This document shows, piece by piece, positions 31,321 to 42,179 of a DNA stretch of 64,000 bases. Source of the DNA: Trichodelitschia bisporula (Eukaryota; Ascomycota; Dothideomycetes; Phaeotrichales; Phaeotrichaceae); contig ML996689.1 in NCBI GenBank assembly GCA_010356995.1, positions 1,205,228 to 1,269,227 on the forward strand. Direction: 5' to 3'. Position 1 is the first letter of the stretch. Each line of letters begins with the position of its first letter. A program made the position numbers and the translations under genes. The notes beneath the pieces are model-generated. The model had not been told where the DNA came from, searched no databases, and saw only the letters and a list, made by a program, of their open reading frames with translations.

Positions 31321-34300
31321 ATGGACTCGGATCCGATCGAGGACTCGTCCTCGCCTGTTATAAAGATGCGCAACCACTTAGCGCGATTCAGTTACTGCGC
31401 GTCGACGATATCGACCTCCTTGGCGCAAGAGCGCGCGTGTTTGCTGCCATTGACACGCAACACGCTCCCATTGTCTTCGGAAAAACTCCTGGCAGCAGCC
31501 AAGCCATCGCGAAGAAGCCTGTGTGCACAGGCCACCGCGAGCTTGCATAAAGGTCGAGGAGTTTCCTTCAACCAACTTTCTTCCTCGTCCGTTACGTACT
31601 CTTCACCACATTCTCAGTTCCGAAAGTCAGCTCGGCAAACAACTGGAAAGTTACCTTTCAACCTGAGAACTCCTCTTTCTTCACCATCAACACCTTCCTC
31701 CTCGCCGCCACCTTCGAACCCGCCATCGACATCCGAGATGGCTCCTAGTAAGCGCGAGGTCGACGACTTCGTGGTCTCAGACGATGGCGCCGAGCTTTTG
31801 CATGGGGGGGTTGCGGCCACTTTCAAGGCCTCCAGCAAGCAAATGCTGCCCGAGATCGAACGCCAGGAGCGTCTGTTTGCGGAGGGCGAGACGAACGGCG
31901 AGAAGGACGTCAAGAAGTCGAAGAAGGAAACGGTCAAAGAAGCCCAGGTCGAGCTGAAGGACCTCCTCGATGACGGGGTAAGAAGAAATATCACGCGCAT
32001 GCGTCTCGTATTTCCCAACTTCCCAGAGTCCGATCTTCACCAAACACTTTTGCTAAATCATGGGAACGTTCAACAGGCAATGGCCGCTCTGGTCTCCGAT
32101 GATGAAGAAGAAAGCGCCGAAGCACCGAAGAAGCGCCGCCGCCTTGTGCGTGGTCGCCGTCCTGCTCGCGCTCCGACTCCGTCTGATGACGATGATGTCG
32201 TGCTTCTCCCCGCCGCCCGCAAGCGCAAGAGCGCTCCTGCCAGTGTCCGACCCCCCACTAAGCGTCAACATCTCGAAGACCCCGCCACGGTCATCATGTC
32301 CGGCGTCAAGCGCGCAGCCGACCAGGCGGCTAAGCCTGTTCCTCCCACCAAGCGTCAAAATCTGGAAGATGTGTCCACGATCAAGTGCAGCACCAAGCGT
32401 GCTGCCTCTCGCGCGTCGACTGCTTCCCCCAAGCCGAAGAAGGCCCGCATCTCGGATTCAACTAACGACAACATTGTCGTTCCCGATTCGCCCGCCACGG
32501 TCGTTACCCTTTCGGACACCGACTCCGACTCTGATCATGACGAGGATCAAGAGGCTCTTACTGCCGCCGCCATCAACAAGCAGATTCTCGAGCTGGCCAA
32601 CACCGCTTCCCTCGGAAAGCTGGTCGAGTTTACGAATTGCTCCCGTCGCAACGCGGAGCTCATCATCGCTGAGCGCCCGCATCACGACGTCGACGATATC
32701 GACAATCTCAAGCACGGTGGCAAAGGTCGTTCGATCGGTCCTAGCGTTACCAACGCTGCCCGCAACGCTTTCACAGCTCTCAACGCTGTTGACGAGATTG
32801 TCGCCGAGTGCGACGTAGCCAAAGAGGAGATCAATGCTGTTGTCAAGACCTGGGGCGGTGAAGAAGGAATCTCGACCGAGGGTCTTTGTCTCAAAACATT
32901 CAGCAAGGCCGCAGAAGGCAATATTCAGATCCTGGGCAAGCCCCAGTCCATGGCTGAGAGCCTCATCATGAAGGACTACCAGCTTGTTGGCCTCAACTGG
33001 CTTAATCTTCTCTACGAGAAGAAAATGGGCGCGATCCTCGCTGATGACATGGGCTTGGGCAAGACTGTCCAAGTCATATCCTTCCTTTCTCATCTCGCCG
33101 ACAACGGCAATCCCGGACCTCATGTGGTGATCGCTCCGAACTCGGTCCTGGCCAACTGGGGCAAAGAGCTGGAAAAGTTCGCTCCCAACCTCACGTACAT
33201 CACGTACCACGCGAAGGAAGCCGAGCGCAGGGAGATGGCATGGGAAATCCTGAAAGATCGGACGAAGTACAATGTCATTCTGACGACGTACACCACGGCG
33301 TCGAACGATTACAAGGTTTTCCTTCGTAAGCTTGTTCCAGAGACGATGACCTTCGACGAAGGTCATATTATGAAGAATGCCGGCACCGCCTTGAGCATGC
33401 ATCTCCTTTCGGTCGAAGCCAAGTTCCGCCTTGTCCTGACGGGCACCCCTCTTCAAAACAACCTTCAGGAACTGATGAATATGGTCAGGTTCATCATGCC
33501 GGCTCAGAGCTGCTTCCATCAGTACCAAGAGCAGCTCTCGACCTTTTTCAAACCGAAGAACCCGAAGCCTGATGCGGTGGACCTCCATACTGGTGTCGTG
33601 TACGATATGTGCGTCGAGCGTGCGCGTGCTATTGTCAAGCCGTTCATTCTGCGTCGTCAGAAGGAAAGTGTCCTTCAGGACCTCCCGCCGAAGAACCACC
33701 ACTTCGTGCCTTGCAAGATGATGCCATTGCAGGAAGAGGTCTACAAGTACTTCGAGCAGAAGCACCGGGACTGCATTGCTTCTAAGAAGCTCGTCCATGA
33801 GGGTCAACAGCCACCGAGGGACAAGGAAAACACCTTGATGAACCGTCGCCTAGCCGCAATCCATCCTCTTCTCTTCGACCACCACTACCAGAAGGTCAGC
33901 CACAAAATGGAGAAGATAATGCAGCAGGTCTTGAAGCGCGAGTTAGGGAAGTGGAACAAGCATGTCGAGAAGCAAGCCACGATTGTCCATGAAAACAATG
34001 ACTTCCAAAACCACCAGTTGTGCATGGAAACTCCTGAGCTAGAGGAGTACATTTTGAAGAATCAAGAGTGGCTTGAATCAGGGAAGCTTCATGAGATGCT
34101 TCGCCTCCTGGAGGAGTTTGAGAAGGAAGGCGCGAAATCCTTGATCTTCTCCCAGTTTACGAACGTTCTAGATATCATTGAAGCCGCGCTCAATGATCAC
34201 GACATCAAATTCGTGCGCCTGGATGGCGCGACGCACACGGATGACCGCGAGAACCTGATTGAGGAGTTCCACAATGATCCGGAGATCAAGGTGTTCCTCA

Positions 34301-34692
34301 TCACGACAAAAACTGGCGGCGCTGGCATCAACCTCGCTTGCGCGAACAAAGTCATCATCTTTGATACGTCTTTCAACCCCCAGGACGACGTTCAGGCTGA
34401 GAACCGCGCCCATCGTGTTGGGCAGATGAAGCCTGTGGACGTTTATCGTCTTGTCACCGAGAACAGCATCGAAGAAGAAATCTTGGAGATGCACCAGTCG
34501 AAGCTGCTGCTCGATCAGCGCATTTCGGACCTGGACCCGGAGAAGACGGCCCAGAAGCTGGGAGCCCAACTTGAGAAGAAGATTGAGGCGGAGTTTCTGA
34601 AGTCCGATGAGTTTAAGAAACAGGAGGAAGAGTTTCAGCACGAGGCCCGCTACCGGAAGGGCTACTATATGGAAAAAGGCGGCGACGAGTGA
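31321..34692 (+). CDS. FUN30: SNF2-family chromatin remodeller Fun30/SMARCAD1
   Basis: Single exon, 1123 aa from the ATG at 31321; an alternative in-frame ATG at 31738 (MAPSKREVDDF) would remove a Ser-rich, poorly conserved-looking leader. A CUE-type ubiquitin-binding domain lies near residues 223-258 (NITRMRLVFPNFPESDLHQT...). A disordered basic/acidic linker follows. The Snf2 ATPase has motif I DDMGLGKT (residue 575), motif II DEGH (residue 679, the variant usual in Fun30), motif III LTGTPLQNN, and motif VI QAENRAHRVGQ in the C-terminal lobe. CUE plus DEGH identifies Fun30/SMARCAD1, which acts in heterochromatin maintenance and DNA end resection. The C-terminus is Glu/Lys-rich and helical. 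No intron signal was needed. Confidence 0.93.
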   Translation: MDSDPIEDSSSPVIKMRNHLARFSYCASTISTSLAQERACLLPLTRNTLPLSSEKLLAAAKPSRRSLCAQATASLHKGRGVSFNQLSSSSVTYSSPHSQFRKSARQTTGKLPFNLRTPLSSPSTPSSSPPPSNPPSTSEMAPSKREVDDFVVSDDGAELLHGGVAATFKASSKQMLPEIERQERLFAEGETNGEKDVKKSKKETVKEAQVELKDLLDDGVRRNITRMRLVFPNFPESDLHQTLLLNHGNVQQAMAALVSDDEEESAEAPKKRRRLVRGRRPARAPTPSDDDDVVLLPAARKRKSAPASVRPPTKRQHLEDPATVIMSGVKRAADQAAKPVPPTKRQNLEDVSTIKCSTKRAASRASTASPKPKKARISDSTNDNIVVPDSPATVVTLSDTDSDSDHDEDQEALTAAAINKQILELANTASLGKLVEFTNCSRRNAELIIAERPHHDVDDIDNLKHGGKGRSIGPSVTNAARNAFTALNAVDEIVAECDVAKEEINAVVKTWGGEEGISTEGLCLKTFSKAAEGNIQILGKPQSMAESLIMKDYQLVGLNWLNLLYEKKMGAILADDMGLGKTVQVISFLSHLADNGNPGPHVVIAPNSVLANWGKELEKFAPNLTYITYHAKEAERREMAWEILKDRTKYNVILTTYTTASNDYKVFLRKLVPETMTFDEGHIMKNAGTALSMHLLSVEAKFRLVLTGTPLQNNLQELMNMVRFIMPAQSCFHQYQEQLSTFFKPKNPKPDAVDLHTGVVYDMCVERARAIVKPFILRRQKESVLQDLPPKNHHFVPCKMMPLQEEVYKYFEQKHRDCIASKKLVHEGQQPPRDKENTLMNRRLAAIHPLLFDHHYQKVSHKMEKIMQQVLKRELGKWNKHVEKQATIVHENNDFQNHQLCMETPELEEYILKNQEWLESGKLHEMLRLLEEFEKEGAKSLIFSQFTNVLDIIEAALNDHDIKFVRLDGATHTDDRENLIEEFHNDPEIKVFLITTKTGGAGINLACANKVIIFDTSFNPQDDVQAENRAHRVGQMKPVDVYRLVTENSIEEEILEMHQSKLLLDQRISDLDPEKTAQKLGAQLEKKIEAEFLKSDEFKKQEEEFQHEARYRKGYYMEKGGDE

Positions 34693-35610
34693 GCGTGGGG
34701 CGAGTGGACTGCGGCTGGGAATGGCTGATGTGGAGCGTTTAGCGATCGGCGATGCTTTAGGTTAGCATCCCTAGAAGAATCTTGCCTTCAACTGCTTTGA
34801 ATGATGTGATGTTCATGATGATGTTCCAAAGGATTGTCGTTGACTCTGAGGTATCTCATGGTCAGTACAGGGTATAGGTATATGAATGACGTGCTGTTTC
34901 AAGGGCCTATCAACGTATATACCGTACTGGTTCCATGTCGTAGATCGGTCCCCGATCCACCATTATCCTGGGATATACGCCGTTTCCTCGTATATTGTCC
35001 AACAACATGATAGCAATTGAGCTACATCGGATACTCAGAGATCCAAACCCGTTCCCCCAACCCACACTCCGAACCTGAAGTGCATCCTTACCTCGCGCAG
35101 TCCATCGCGGGCCCCGCCGATCGCTGCACGCCCCACGATACAACAGTTAGCCGTTCCCTATCGCGCCACGTGCACATGCACGCAACCGCAAGTCATCCCG
35201 GCCATTAAGGTTACGGCGCAATCAAAACCGGTGATAACTCCGGATTCTCTGAGCCCTCAAAATAATCCCGATCCACGCTGGGAATACTCTATGCAACGAA
35301 CGTACCACCCTCGCTTCCTCCTGCCCAACCCCCCCGGCCAGCGTCCTGATCTAATCGGCCCGTCGACCAATCACGCAATAACGCGGGGTCATAGGCCACA
35401 CTTGCCAGGCCCGCCAGGATGCTAGTTGCGCGGCGCCGCGACCGGTCGCCGGGACAGATTCTCCAGGCGTTGCGCAGCGCTGGGATCGGACACGCCCGTT
35501 GCGCCCCTTCGTGCTGTTCTGGTCTGCCCTGCGACTCCGGGGCGCCTTCCATGTACTTTGAGCGATACAGTCAATTGTAGTACTCTTTTTGTTGATCTAT
35601 TTTCTGACAA
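34693..35610. other. Intergenic
   Basis: About 920 bp between FUN30 and the LaeA-like gene. No supportable gene. The 3' UTR of FUN30 and the promoter of the methyltransferase must lie here. Confidence 0.5.
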
Positions 35611-36995
35611 ATGGGCGGGGACTTGGGTATGGAGGCTACACGATCGCCTTCGGCGGAGAAGAAGAGTCCAAGCCCGGTGCAAGTTGCGGGGAGTGATGGT
35701 GGCACAGAGAGTTTGGGGTTCGGGCACGACGAGGGCTATGCGGACAGCTCGGTGGAGAGTATCGAGGTTGAGGTTTGGGTACGTATCGCATGTCAGTGAG
35801 AGATAGAACCGTGCTCATGGCAGTGCTTAGGACCATGATTCCTCATACGGTGATGAGCTGTGCGTTCATCCTCCAGCCCGTGGTCGTGTGAGGTGGCTAA
35901 CATCGCGCAGACAATCGATGACAACGTCACTATCGTCGACCGCATACCATTTCGTCGAGGAACATGGAAGGACATATCACTCTTACCGACAAGGACGTAC
36001 GTTCCCCCCATCTCTACGCTCTTGCTTTCTCTCTGTCGACGCATCCAACGAACCACACGCTAAGATCACTAGGATACAAGCTCCCCAACGACGAAATCGA
36101 AGCAGACAGACTCGACATCCACCACGCCCTCGTCCTCGCCATCATGCACGGCGAGCTGAACCTCGCGCCTATAGCAGGAGATATCGAGTCGGCAATCGAT
36201 CTGGGAACAGGCACAGGCATCTGGGCTATGGACTTCGCGGACGCACATCCAAACACAGACTTAAAAGCCAACGACCTCACCCCGGTCCAACAACACATGG
36301 TCCCCCCCAAACTCGAGTTCATCGTCGACGACATCGAAGACGAATGGCTCTACGAGCACACACCCTTCGACTACGTACACGGGCGCTTCCTCGCCGGCGC
36401 CATCCTGAACTGGCCCCGGCTGATCCAGCAAGCATACACGTGCACCAAGCCCCTAGGCTGGGTCGAATTCCAGGAGTGGGACACGCGAATATATTCCGCA
36501 GATGGCACGCTGCACCCCTCGCACTCGCTCCAGACATTCCACAATATCACAAGCGACGCGCACGAGAAGCGCGGGTTCGATATGAGCCCCGGCAAGAAAC
36601 TGCAGGGCTGGTTGCGCGATGCCGGGTTTATCAATATTGTTGCGAAGAGGTATGTTGTGCCGCTGGGGATGTGGGCGAAGGATAAGCACTATGTAAGTGA
36701 TGCAGTCAGGTCTGGTGGTGTGGGATGTGAGGCTTATGGATGCAGAAAACCATCGGCGCGTACAACTTCCTGCAGATGAAGCAGGCGTTTGAGGGCATTG
36801 CCCTCGGCACTTTGACGCAGGATGGGTGGACGGTGGAGGAGTGCCAGATTCTGGCGGCGAAGACGCTGACCGATGCGAAGGATCCGAAGATACATTCGCA
36901 GTATGACTTGTAAGTCTCCATCCTCCTTTCGTCACTGGTGGAAACTGGCTCACGCCACTAGTTATGTTGTCTATGGGCAAAAGCCTGCTGGGTAG
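35611..36995 (+). CDS. LaeA-like SAM-dependent methyltransferase
   Basis: Six-exon model: 35611-35778, 35831-35859, 35911-35996, 36073-36692, 36746-36909, 36962-36995; introns of 51-76 nt; 366 aa, all phases agree. After a Ser/Glu-rich N-terminus comes the family entry motif, AYHFVEEHGRTYHSYRQGRY, formed across the third intron. Then LPNDEIEADRLDIHH and the SAM-binding motif I, AIDLGTGTGIWAMDFAD, follow. Post-I ANDLTPVQ, the FDYVHGRFLAGAI region and WVEFQEWD come next. The end reads YDFYVVYGQKPAG, again formed across an intron. This is the layout of fungal LaeA-type and other class I methyltransferases linked to secondary metabolism and velvet signalling. Many paralogues exist, so orthology to LaeA itself is not claimed. 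No biosynthetic backbone gene lies nearby. Confidence 0.9.
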
Positions 36996-37515
36996 CGTCG
37001 TTCACTACTGTACGGTACATTAAAGCGAGCTTGGGGTTTGGTATTTTTTTTTCTCTACCGGGGGGAATGGTGGTCGGGACATTTTTGGCTCCGGTTGGGG
37101 AGCTTGGATGGAGCTTTGGACGAGAGATTCCCCTTTTGATATACGAGTTTTGATATCGGGATCCTACAAACCCATGAAACACTTTGGCCAGTTCTATCCC
37201 ATTAGCATGAATCCATCATTGACATTCTGCTATGAACTGACGGCCCGATCACCTGACAGGCCGCCTTAGGGTGGATACTCCGGCCCTTTAGCGCCCCTCC
37301 GGCATATCCTAGCGCCTCATCCTCTCGGCATTCTCACTAGCCTCACCATCGCGATAGCTAGAACTAGGCATTAGTCAACCTCCGGCCCAGAACTAAAGCC
37401 AGGGGTCCCCCCAACCTCGAACCCGAGTATTCGAAACCCATTGAACTGGAACCATTGCCCGCACATCACTTTATGTTAGCACTCAATTGAAGCTTCTAAT
37501 CCAATATCTATCCCA
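36996..37515. other. Intergenic
   Basis: These 520 bp between the methyltransferase and the esterase gene show no gene. The promoter of the esterase gene must lie here. Confidence 0.5.
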
Positions 37516-38881
37516 ATGGCCGATCCCGCTGGCCTACCTCCGTACGCCGACGAATGGCTCAAGGTACACTCTCCCCTCCCCTACCCCGCACCCACATCCC
37601 CGGGGATGCCAGGGTCAGATCCTTTCCCCAGCGCGCAGTGCGACGTCCTGTACAACGTAGTACAACGATGTGCCGCAGCTCGTGGGCCATTCAAGAACAG
37701 GCCCGAATGGGCTCGGGCTCTGATATTGGATCTTGAGCAGAGGCCATGAACACGAGCTAACACACCCAGGCCGAAGCCCAAATGGGCGGACGCTTTGTCC
37801 TCAAGGGCAACGTCGATGATATCCGCGCTCAATTTACGGGGCTCTTCGCCGGGCTCGCGGGCATGCTCCCCCCTCCTTCGGATCGTGTCTCGGCTGTAGA
37901 CGAGACGGTCCCGGGCGGGCCGGCTGTGCGCGTGTACACGCCTGTCGAGGCGGCGAAGGCGGGGGAGTTGCCGATTGGGTTGTAGTAAGTGCGTTCCTGG
38001 GGCGAGCGGGGAAGGGGCTGACGGGGTAGTATCCACTCTGGCGGGTTCGTGGTTGGGTCGAAGGAAGCTGAGGACCGTGAGTGGTGCTTGGTGTAGGGAT
38101 TTGAGGGAGGGGCTGATGGGGACAGATATCGTAAGAGATATTGCCCAGCGCGTGCCCATGGTGCTGGTCTCGACGGATTACCGCCTTGCGCCTGAGAATC
38201 CGTTCCCGGCCGGGCTGGAGGATTGCGTGAGCGCGTATCGCTGGGTGGGTTCAGGTTCAGGGTTCAGGGTGGTGGGGCTGACGGGGACAGATGCTCGAGA
38301 ATGCGACCCGTTTTGGGGCTCGGCCCGGGCCGGCGGTTATCATGGGTGGGTCGGCTGGTGGAAACCTCAGCGCGGCCGTGGCGCTGAAGTTGGCGGATGA
38401 GCCGGATGTCAAGCCGCGCGGGATTGTGGTTGCGGCGGCGAGCACGGTGCATCCTGACTTCATTCCCGAGGAGTATAAGAGCTACTGGCATCCTGAGCGG
38501 GTGGCGGATGCGGCGCTACTGAATCGCGAGGCGATGATGGCGTGTCTCGGTAAGTAGTTCTGACTGAGGGTTGGAAGTGATGCTGACGGGATAGATGTTG
38601 TTGGCGCTGCGCCTACTGAGCCGCTGTTTTCGCTGCTTTTGAATCCTGAGCTCAAGAAGCTGCCGCGCACGTGGTTGGTTGCGAGCGATAAGGATCCGAC
38701 GCATGATGAGATGCTCATGTTTGCGGATAAGTTGCAGAAAGAGGGCGTTGATTCGCAGCTTACGGTGTATGAGGGGTATCCACATTTCTTTTGGATGCTG
38801 CCGATGCTGGCCAAGACGCAGGAGATGATGGATACTTGGGCGCAGCAGCTAAGGCGGATGCTTGGGACGGAGGAAGCATAG
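37516..38881 (+). CDS. Alpha/beta hydrolase, HSL-type esterase/lipase
   Basis: Six-exon model: 37516-37563, 37770-37984, 38030-38076, 38126-38244, 38291-38549, 38595-38881; first intron 206 nt, the others 45-49 nt; 324 aa, all phases agree. The oxyanion-hole motif is [11 protein letters not shown], formed across the second intron, an HSGG variant of [23 protein letters not shown] follows. The nucleophile Ser lies in MGGSAGG (GxSxG). The acid is probably in DKDPTHDE and the His in YEGYPHFFW. These mark the hormone-sensitive-lipase group (family IV) of serine esterases. The first 16 residues depend on the long first intron, whose branch site GCTAACA and CAG acceptor look normal. No signal peptide, so probably intracellular. 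Natural substrate unknown. Confidence 0.88.
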
Positions 38882-39558
38882 GAGCTAGGATTGGGAGTGC
38901 TTGTATATAGACATGCTGGAGATGGGAGGCTTTCGTTAGCACTGGAGACTTTGGATATTGAGCACTATGCTTTTTTGGACTAGGTTGAAGTCAGACATCA
39001 TTCACCATCGAGGCCTTGATCATCGTGACGCTAAGCAGAAAGTCAAGATGCTGAGATGAGTAGCGAAGCCGCTCTATGACGACATTCCTACGAGGCACGT
39101 ATCTGTCGTTAGCCAATTGCTGCTTAGGGCGCAGTGCAGCTGATGGGAGCAAAGCTCCAACATAGGCAACGGCAACTGTGTCAACTGAAGATTGAAGTTG
39201 AAGAAGAAGAGAGGAAGAGAGGAAGGGACTCTCTCGAGACTTAGATACGCGATGCCAGGTGTCCCCCTTGACTCCTTCCCTCTATCATGCGCTCATTACA
39301 TCATGTCTCTTACAACTCGAACTAGAACTAGAATGCGCCTCCCCGACATAACAATGCTCCCTCCACGTCCACATCAGCAGCCTTGTTTGACCTCTCCATC
39401 AAACATCATCTCACCAAACACGATGGCACAGACCTATCTCGGTCTTAGTATAAAAACCGGACGCTTCCCGCTTTAATGCCACACTATCTTCCTCCTACTA
39501 AATTACCACCCTTCATTCGATTGTAGTGTGAGCCGCACAGCATAAACGGACGCAGGTT

Positions 39559-39738
39559 CCTCTTACGCCTGAATACGCCATCACGATCCACAAAAGCCAA
39601 GGCATTACAGCGGGCAGTTCTCAACATTGCTCACAAGGATTTCGCCCCTGATCTCTCCTATGTCGCGGTATCGCGCATCAAGAGCTTAGTAGGCGTCATG
39701 TTTGAAGAGCCGTCCGATTTACGCCGGTTTACCCCGCG
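39559..39738 (+). pseudogene. Relic of a PIF1-like DNA helicase
   Basis: Two neighbouring frames read PEYAITIHKSQGIT and then AVLNIAHKDFAPDLSYVAVSRIKSL, followed by MFEEPSDLRRF. This is the C-terminal helicase motif set (V and VI) of PIF1-type helicases, as found in Helitron transposons and in the dispersed PIF1-like genes of many fungi. The two parts are in different frames and no N-terminal half is visible, so only a short fragment survives. I saw no Helitron ends. The rest of 38882-40590 shows nothing supportable. Confidence 0.7.
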
Positions 39739-40590
39739 GGTCAACGACAGCGACAGTACCCCATCTGCGTCATCCATCAGCAGCGAAGCACCGGAGGCGG
39801 CAAAGAGTGAAATGCTCTCCACCGCGAAGTTGGTACATATACCGTCTCCACTTGCAAGAGCTCACGATGTCGTTGACAGAAGTCGCCTGTCTGACCGCCC
39901 GTATAACGGTAAGCACGTTGGACCGTACGCCTCTCCCGGTTCGCCATGAGTTTAGACAATAAGCCTTCAGGCTTGGTAGACTTCTTCATAAAAGAGCTCA
40001 GCACATACTGGAAGCGTTCCATCGCCAAAGGATGTCCTGGTATTTCCAAAACCGGCGTCCGCTTCTGTAGGTCCAATATCTGGGGGCGGGGGTGATGACG
40101 AAAGCAATACATCCCGATGCCGGCTCCCGAACAAGAACACTTCAGATCCATTGTGGAGCAAGACGTCCTATCATTAGGGCTGTAGCTGCAAGTTCACGAC
40201 AACCTCGAGGCGAATATGGGACAGGAACTGGAGGCTTTGTGACCCTTGAGGGCGGCGTGAGAGTGTAAGAGTGAACGAGGTTTGCATCAGGACTGACGGC
40301 GAAGGACTCAGGGTACGCGCATTGTATAATTCAAGGGAATGCATCTTCTGTTGCACGAGGTGAGCGTGGGCCATCTCGCTCCCCAATCACCAGCAAGACC
40401 CTGGCGCCCGTAATACAGGGCTGGCGTGGCTGGGTACCACGGCGCAACCCGAACACAAGCTTTGATACTTCCGAGCCCTCGTCCATCAGCCAAACTTCAG
40501 CAACAGAAACGAATCCTCGCATTGGTATCCAAGCAACCAGCAGTAGTAATATTAACACATCACCAAACAAACAGCCTCCACATTCACAGC

Positions 40591-41190
40591 CTACAACATA
40601 ACCGCCAACCCGAGCACACCCGCCGCTCCCGCCATACCCGCAGCAATCAACCCCGTCGGCCGCGCCGCCGCCCCATTCCCACTCTGCTGCGCCGCGCCCA
40701 CAGTGCCAGTCGCCTTCGCGCCGCTCTGCGTCCCGGTGCCAGCGCCCGTTCCGGTCTGCGCCGCGCTGGCCTTCCCGGTCTTCGCACCGTTCGTCGCTGC
40801 CGTGCACACGCTCGGCAGGCTCAAGCCGGAGGTGAACTGGTTCAGCTCGGAGGAGTGCTTATCGGCCCAGCTCACGGCCGCGAGCTCGTAGCTGGTGAGC
40901 GCAGACTTCACGTCCGCGGGGAGCGACTTGAACCAGCCCGGCGTGGAGGTCAGGAGTTCGCAGCCGTAGTCCGCGTTGGTGAGGACAGACTGGGGGATGG
41001 CGGTTGCGAGGACGGAGAGAGCGCTGGAGGGGAGGGTGGGCATATCCGATGTGATGGCTTGGAGGGCGGAGGCGGCGCTCAGGAGGGAGGCGGTGTCCAG
41101 GTCGGACATGGTGAAGTCCTGACGCTTTTGGATGGGCTCGGCGATGGCGGCGGTGGCCGCGAGGGCGAGGACGAGGATGTTGGAGAGCAT
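40591..41190 (-). CDS. GPI-anchored-type cell-surface protein
   Basis: Single exon, 199 aa from the ATG at 41190; the upstream open frame to 41277 lacks a convincing start. Residues 1-17 form a signal peptide (MLSNILVLALAATAAIA), followed by a Kex2-like KR site (EPIQKRQ). The mature part (about residues 27-135) is helical, with two Cys (DYGCELL and SLPSVCT) that could form a disulfide. A Gly/Ala/Thr-rich linker follows, then a hydrophobic end, GMAGAAGVLGLAVML, as expected for a GPI attachment signal. Small fungal wall proteins of this build are common and mostly uncharacterised. Confidence 0.82.
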   Translation of the reverse strand: MLSNILVLALAATAAIAEPIQKRQDFTMSDLDTASLLSAASALQAITSDMPTLPSSALSVLATAIPQSVLTNADYGCELLTSTPGWFKSLPADVKSALTSYELAAVSWADKHSSELNQFTSGLSLPSVCTAATNGAKTGKASAAQTGTGAGTGTQSGAKATGTVGAAQQSGNGAAARPTGLIAAGMAGAAGVLGLAVML

Positions 41191-42179
41191 GGTGATGGTT
41201 TTTGGTGGGAGAGTGAGGTTAATGCGTGGGTGCCGTGGTGGGAGAGTGAGTGAGTAGCGACGGATACGCGTGAGCAAAAGGTATATTCGAGAGAGCGACG
41301 AGAAAGACGAAAGACGGTGGGTGGTATGCGTGAGATTTGGGGTGTCGGGTCATGAAATAGCCTCCGTGAGGAGGCGGGCAGGCGCCGCCTGCAGCGGCTT
41401 GAAACGCGCTGACTGGACGCCAGCGGTCGGGATGCGGCACGGCTGCGCTATCGCAATCTGAAAAACACGACTCACACGAGCGGGGAGGCTGCTGTGGCGC
41501 GTTTGCTGGGGGCGAGATCTTCAGCTCGTGTTGATCCTGAACCGCCTCGTAGATCTACCTCCTTTTTTAACCTGTGAAAAGTTTGTATCTACACACCTAC
41601 CGTAAAAACAGAATGCCGCCCAAACAAGTCATGAGAAAATACTGTTTGCAACTTCAGTACCATCACCAAACCTTCACACCTCCTGTGTCGCCCCGCACTA
41701 CAGCAATAGCGGTCCCACTTTCCTCCAAAAATATCAAGGGCCCCACACAAAGAGAAACGGGAGGTGGCGCGAGTACGATGTGGCGCAGCACATTCCCTGT
41801 CGCGCGGCATTTTTCCCTGTCACGCGATCACGTGGAGCCGTTGTTCACGGGGGGCTAAACCATTGCTGCCTAGCACCGGCGCCTATTTCAATCTCGCGGC
41901 GGGGAGCGCTCCAGCCCCTGGCGCTGACCGGTGTGGCCCCGACCCGAAACAAACAGGTGGAGACGACGCAGGGGCCAGATGGGGGTCAGGAGAAGCTTTT
42001 GTGGCGTTTGATCGGAAGATGCCGCTGCGGACCAAAGACATGGCATCGCAACACGAACGAGGCTGAGACGGCCCCCACAGCAGAGTGGAGATAACACCGG
42101 CGGAACCGGTGCAACGTGATTGCAGACATGCACATAACGTGATTATAAATCCAGCGATGTCTCTGGCAAGCTCGCCCCC
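41191..42179. other. Intergenic
   Basis: About 990 bp separating the surface-protein promoter from the 3' end of the first giant gene. No supportable gene was found on either strand. Confidence 0.5.

Noticed and set aside
32458-33807. 449-codon open frame on the minus strand
   Set aside because: Antisense to the FUN30 ATPase domain, which carries all the conserved motifs.
37410-37440. GGGTTCGAGG on the minus strand, resembling a tRNA B box
   Set aside because: No A box, cloverleaf or acceptor pairing could be found around it.
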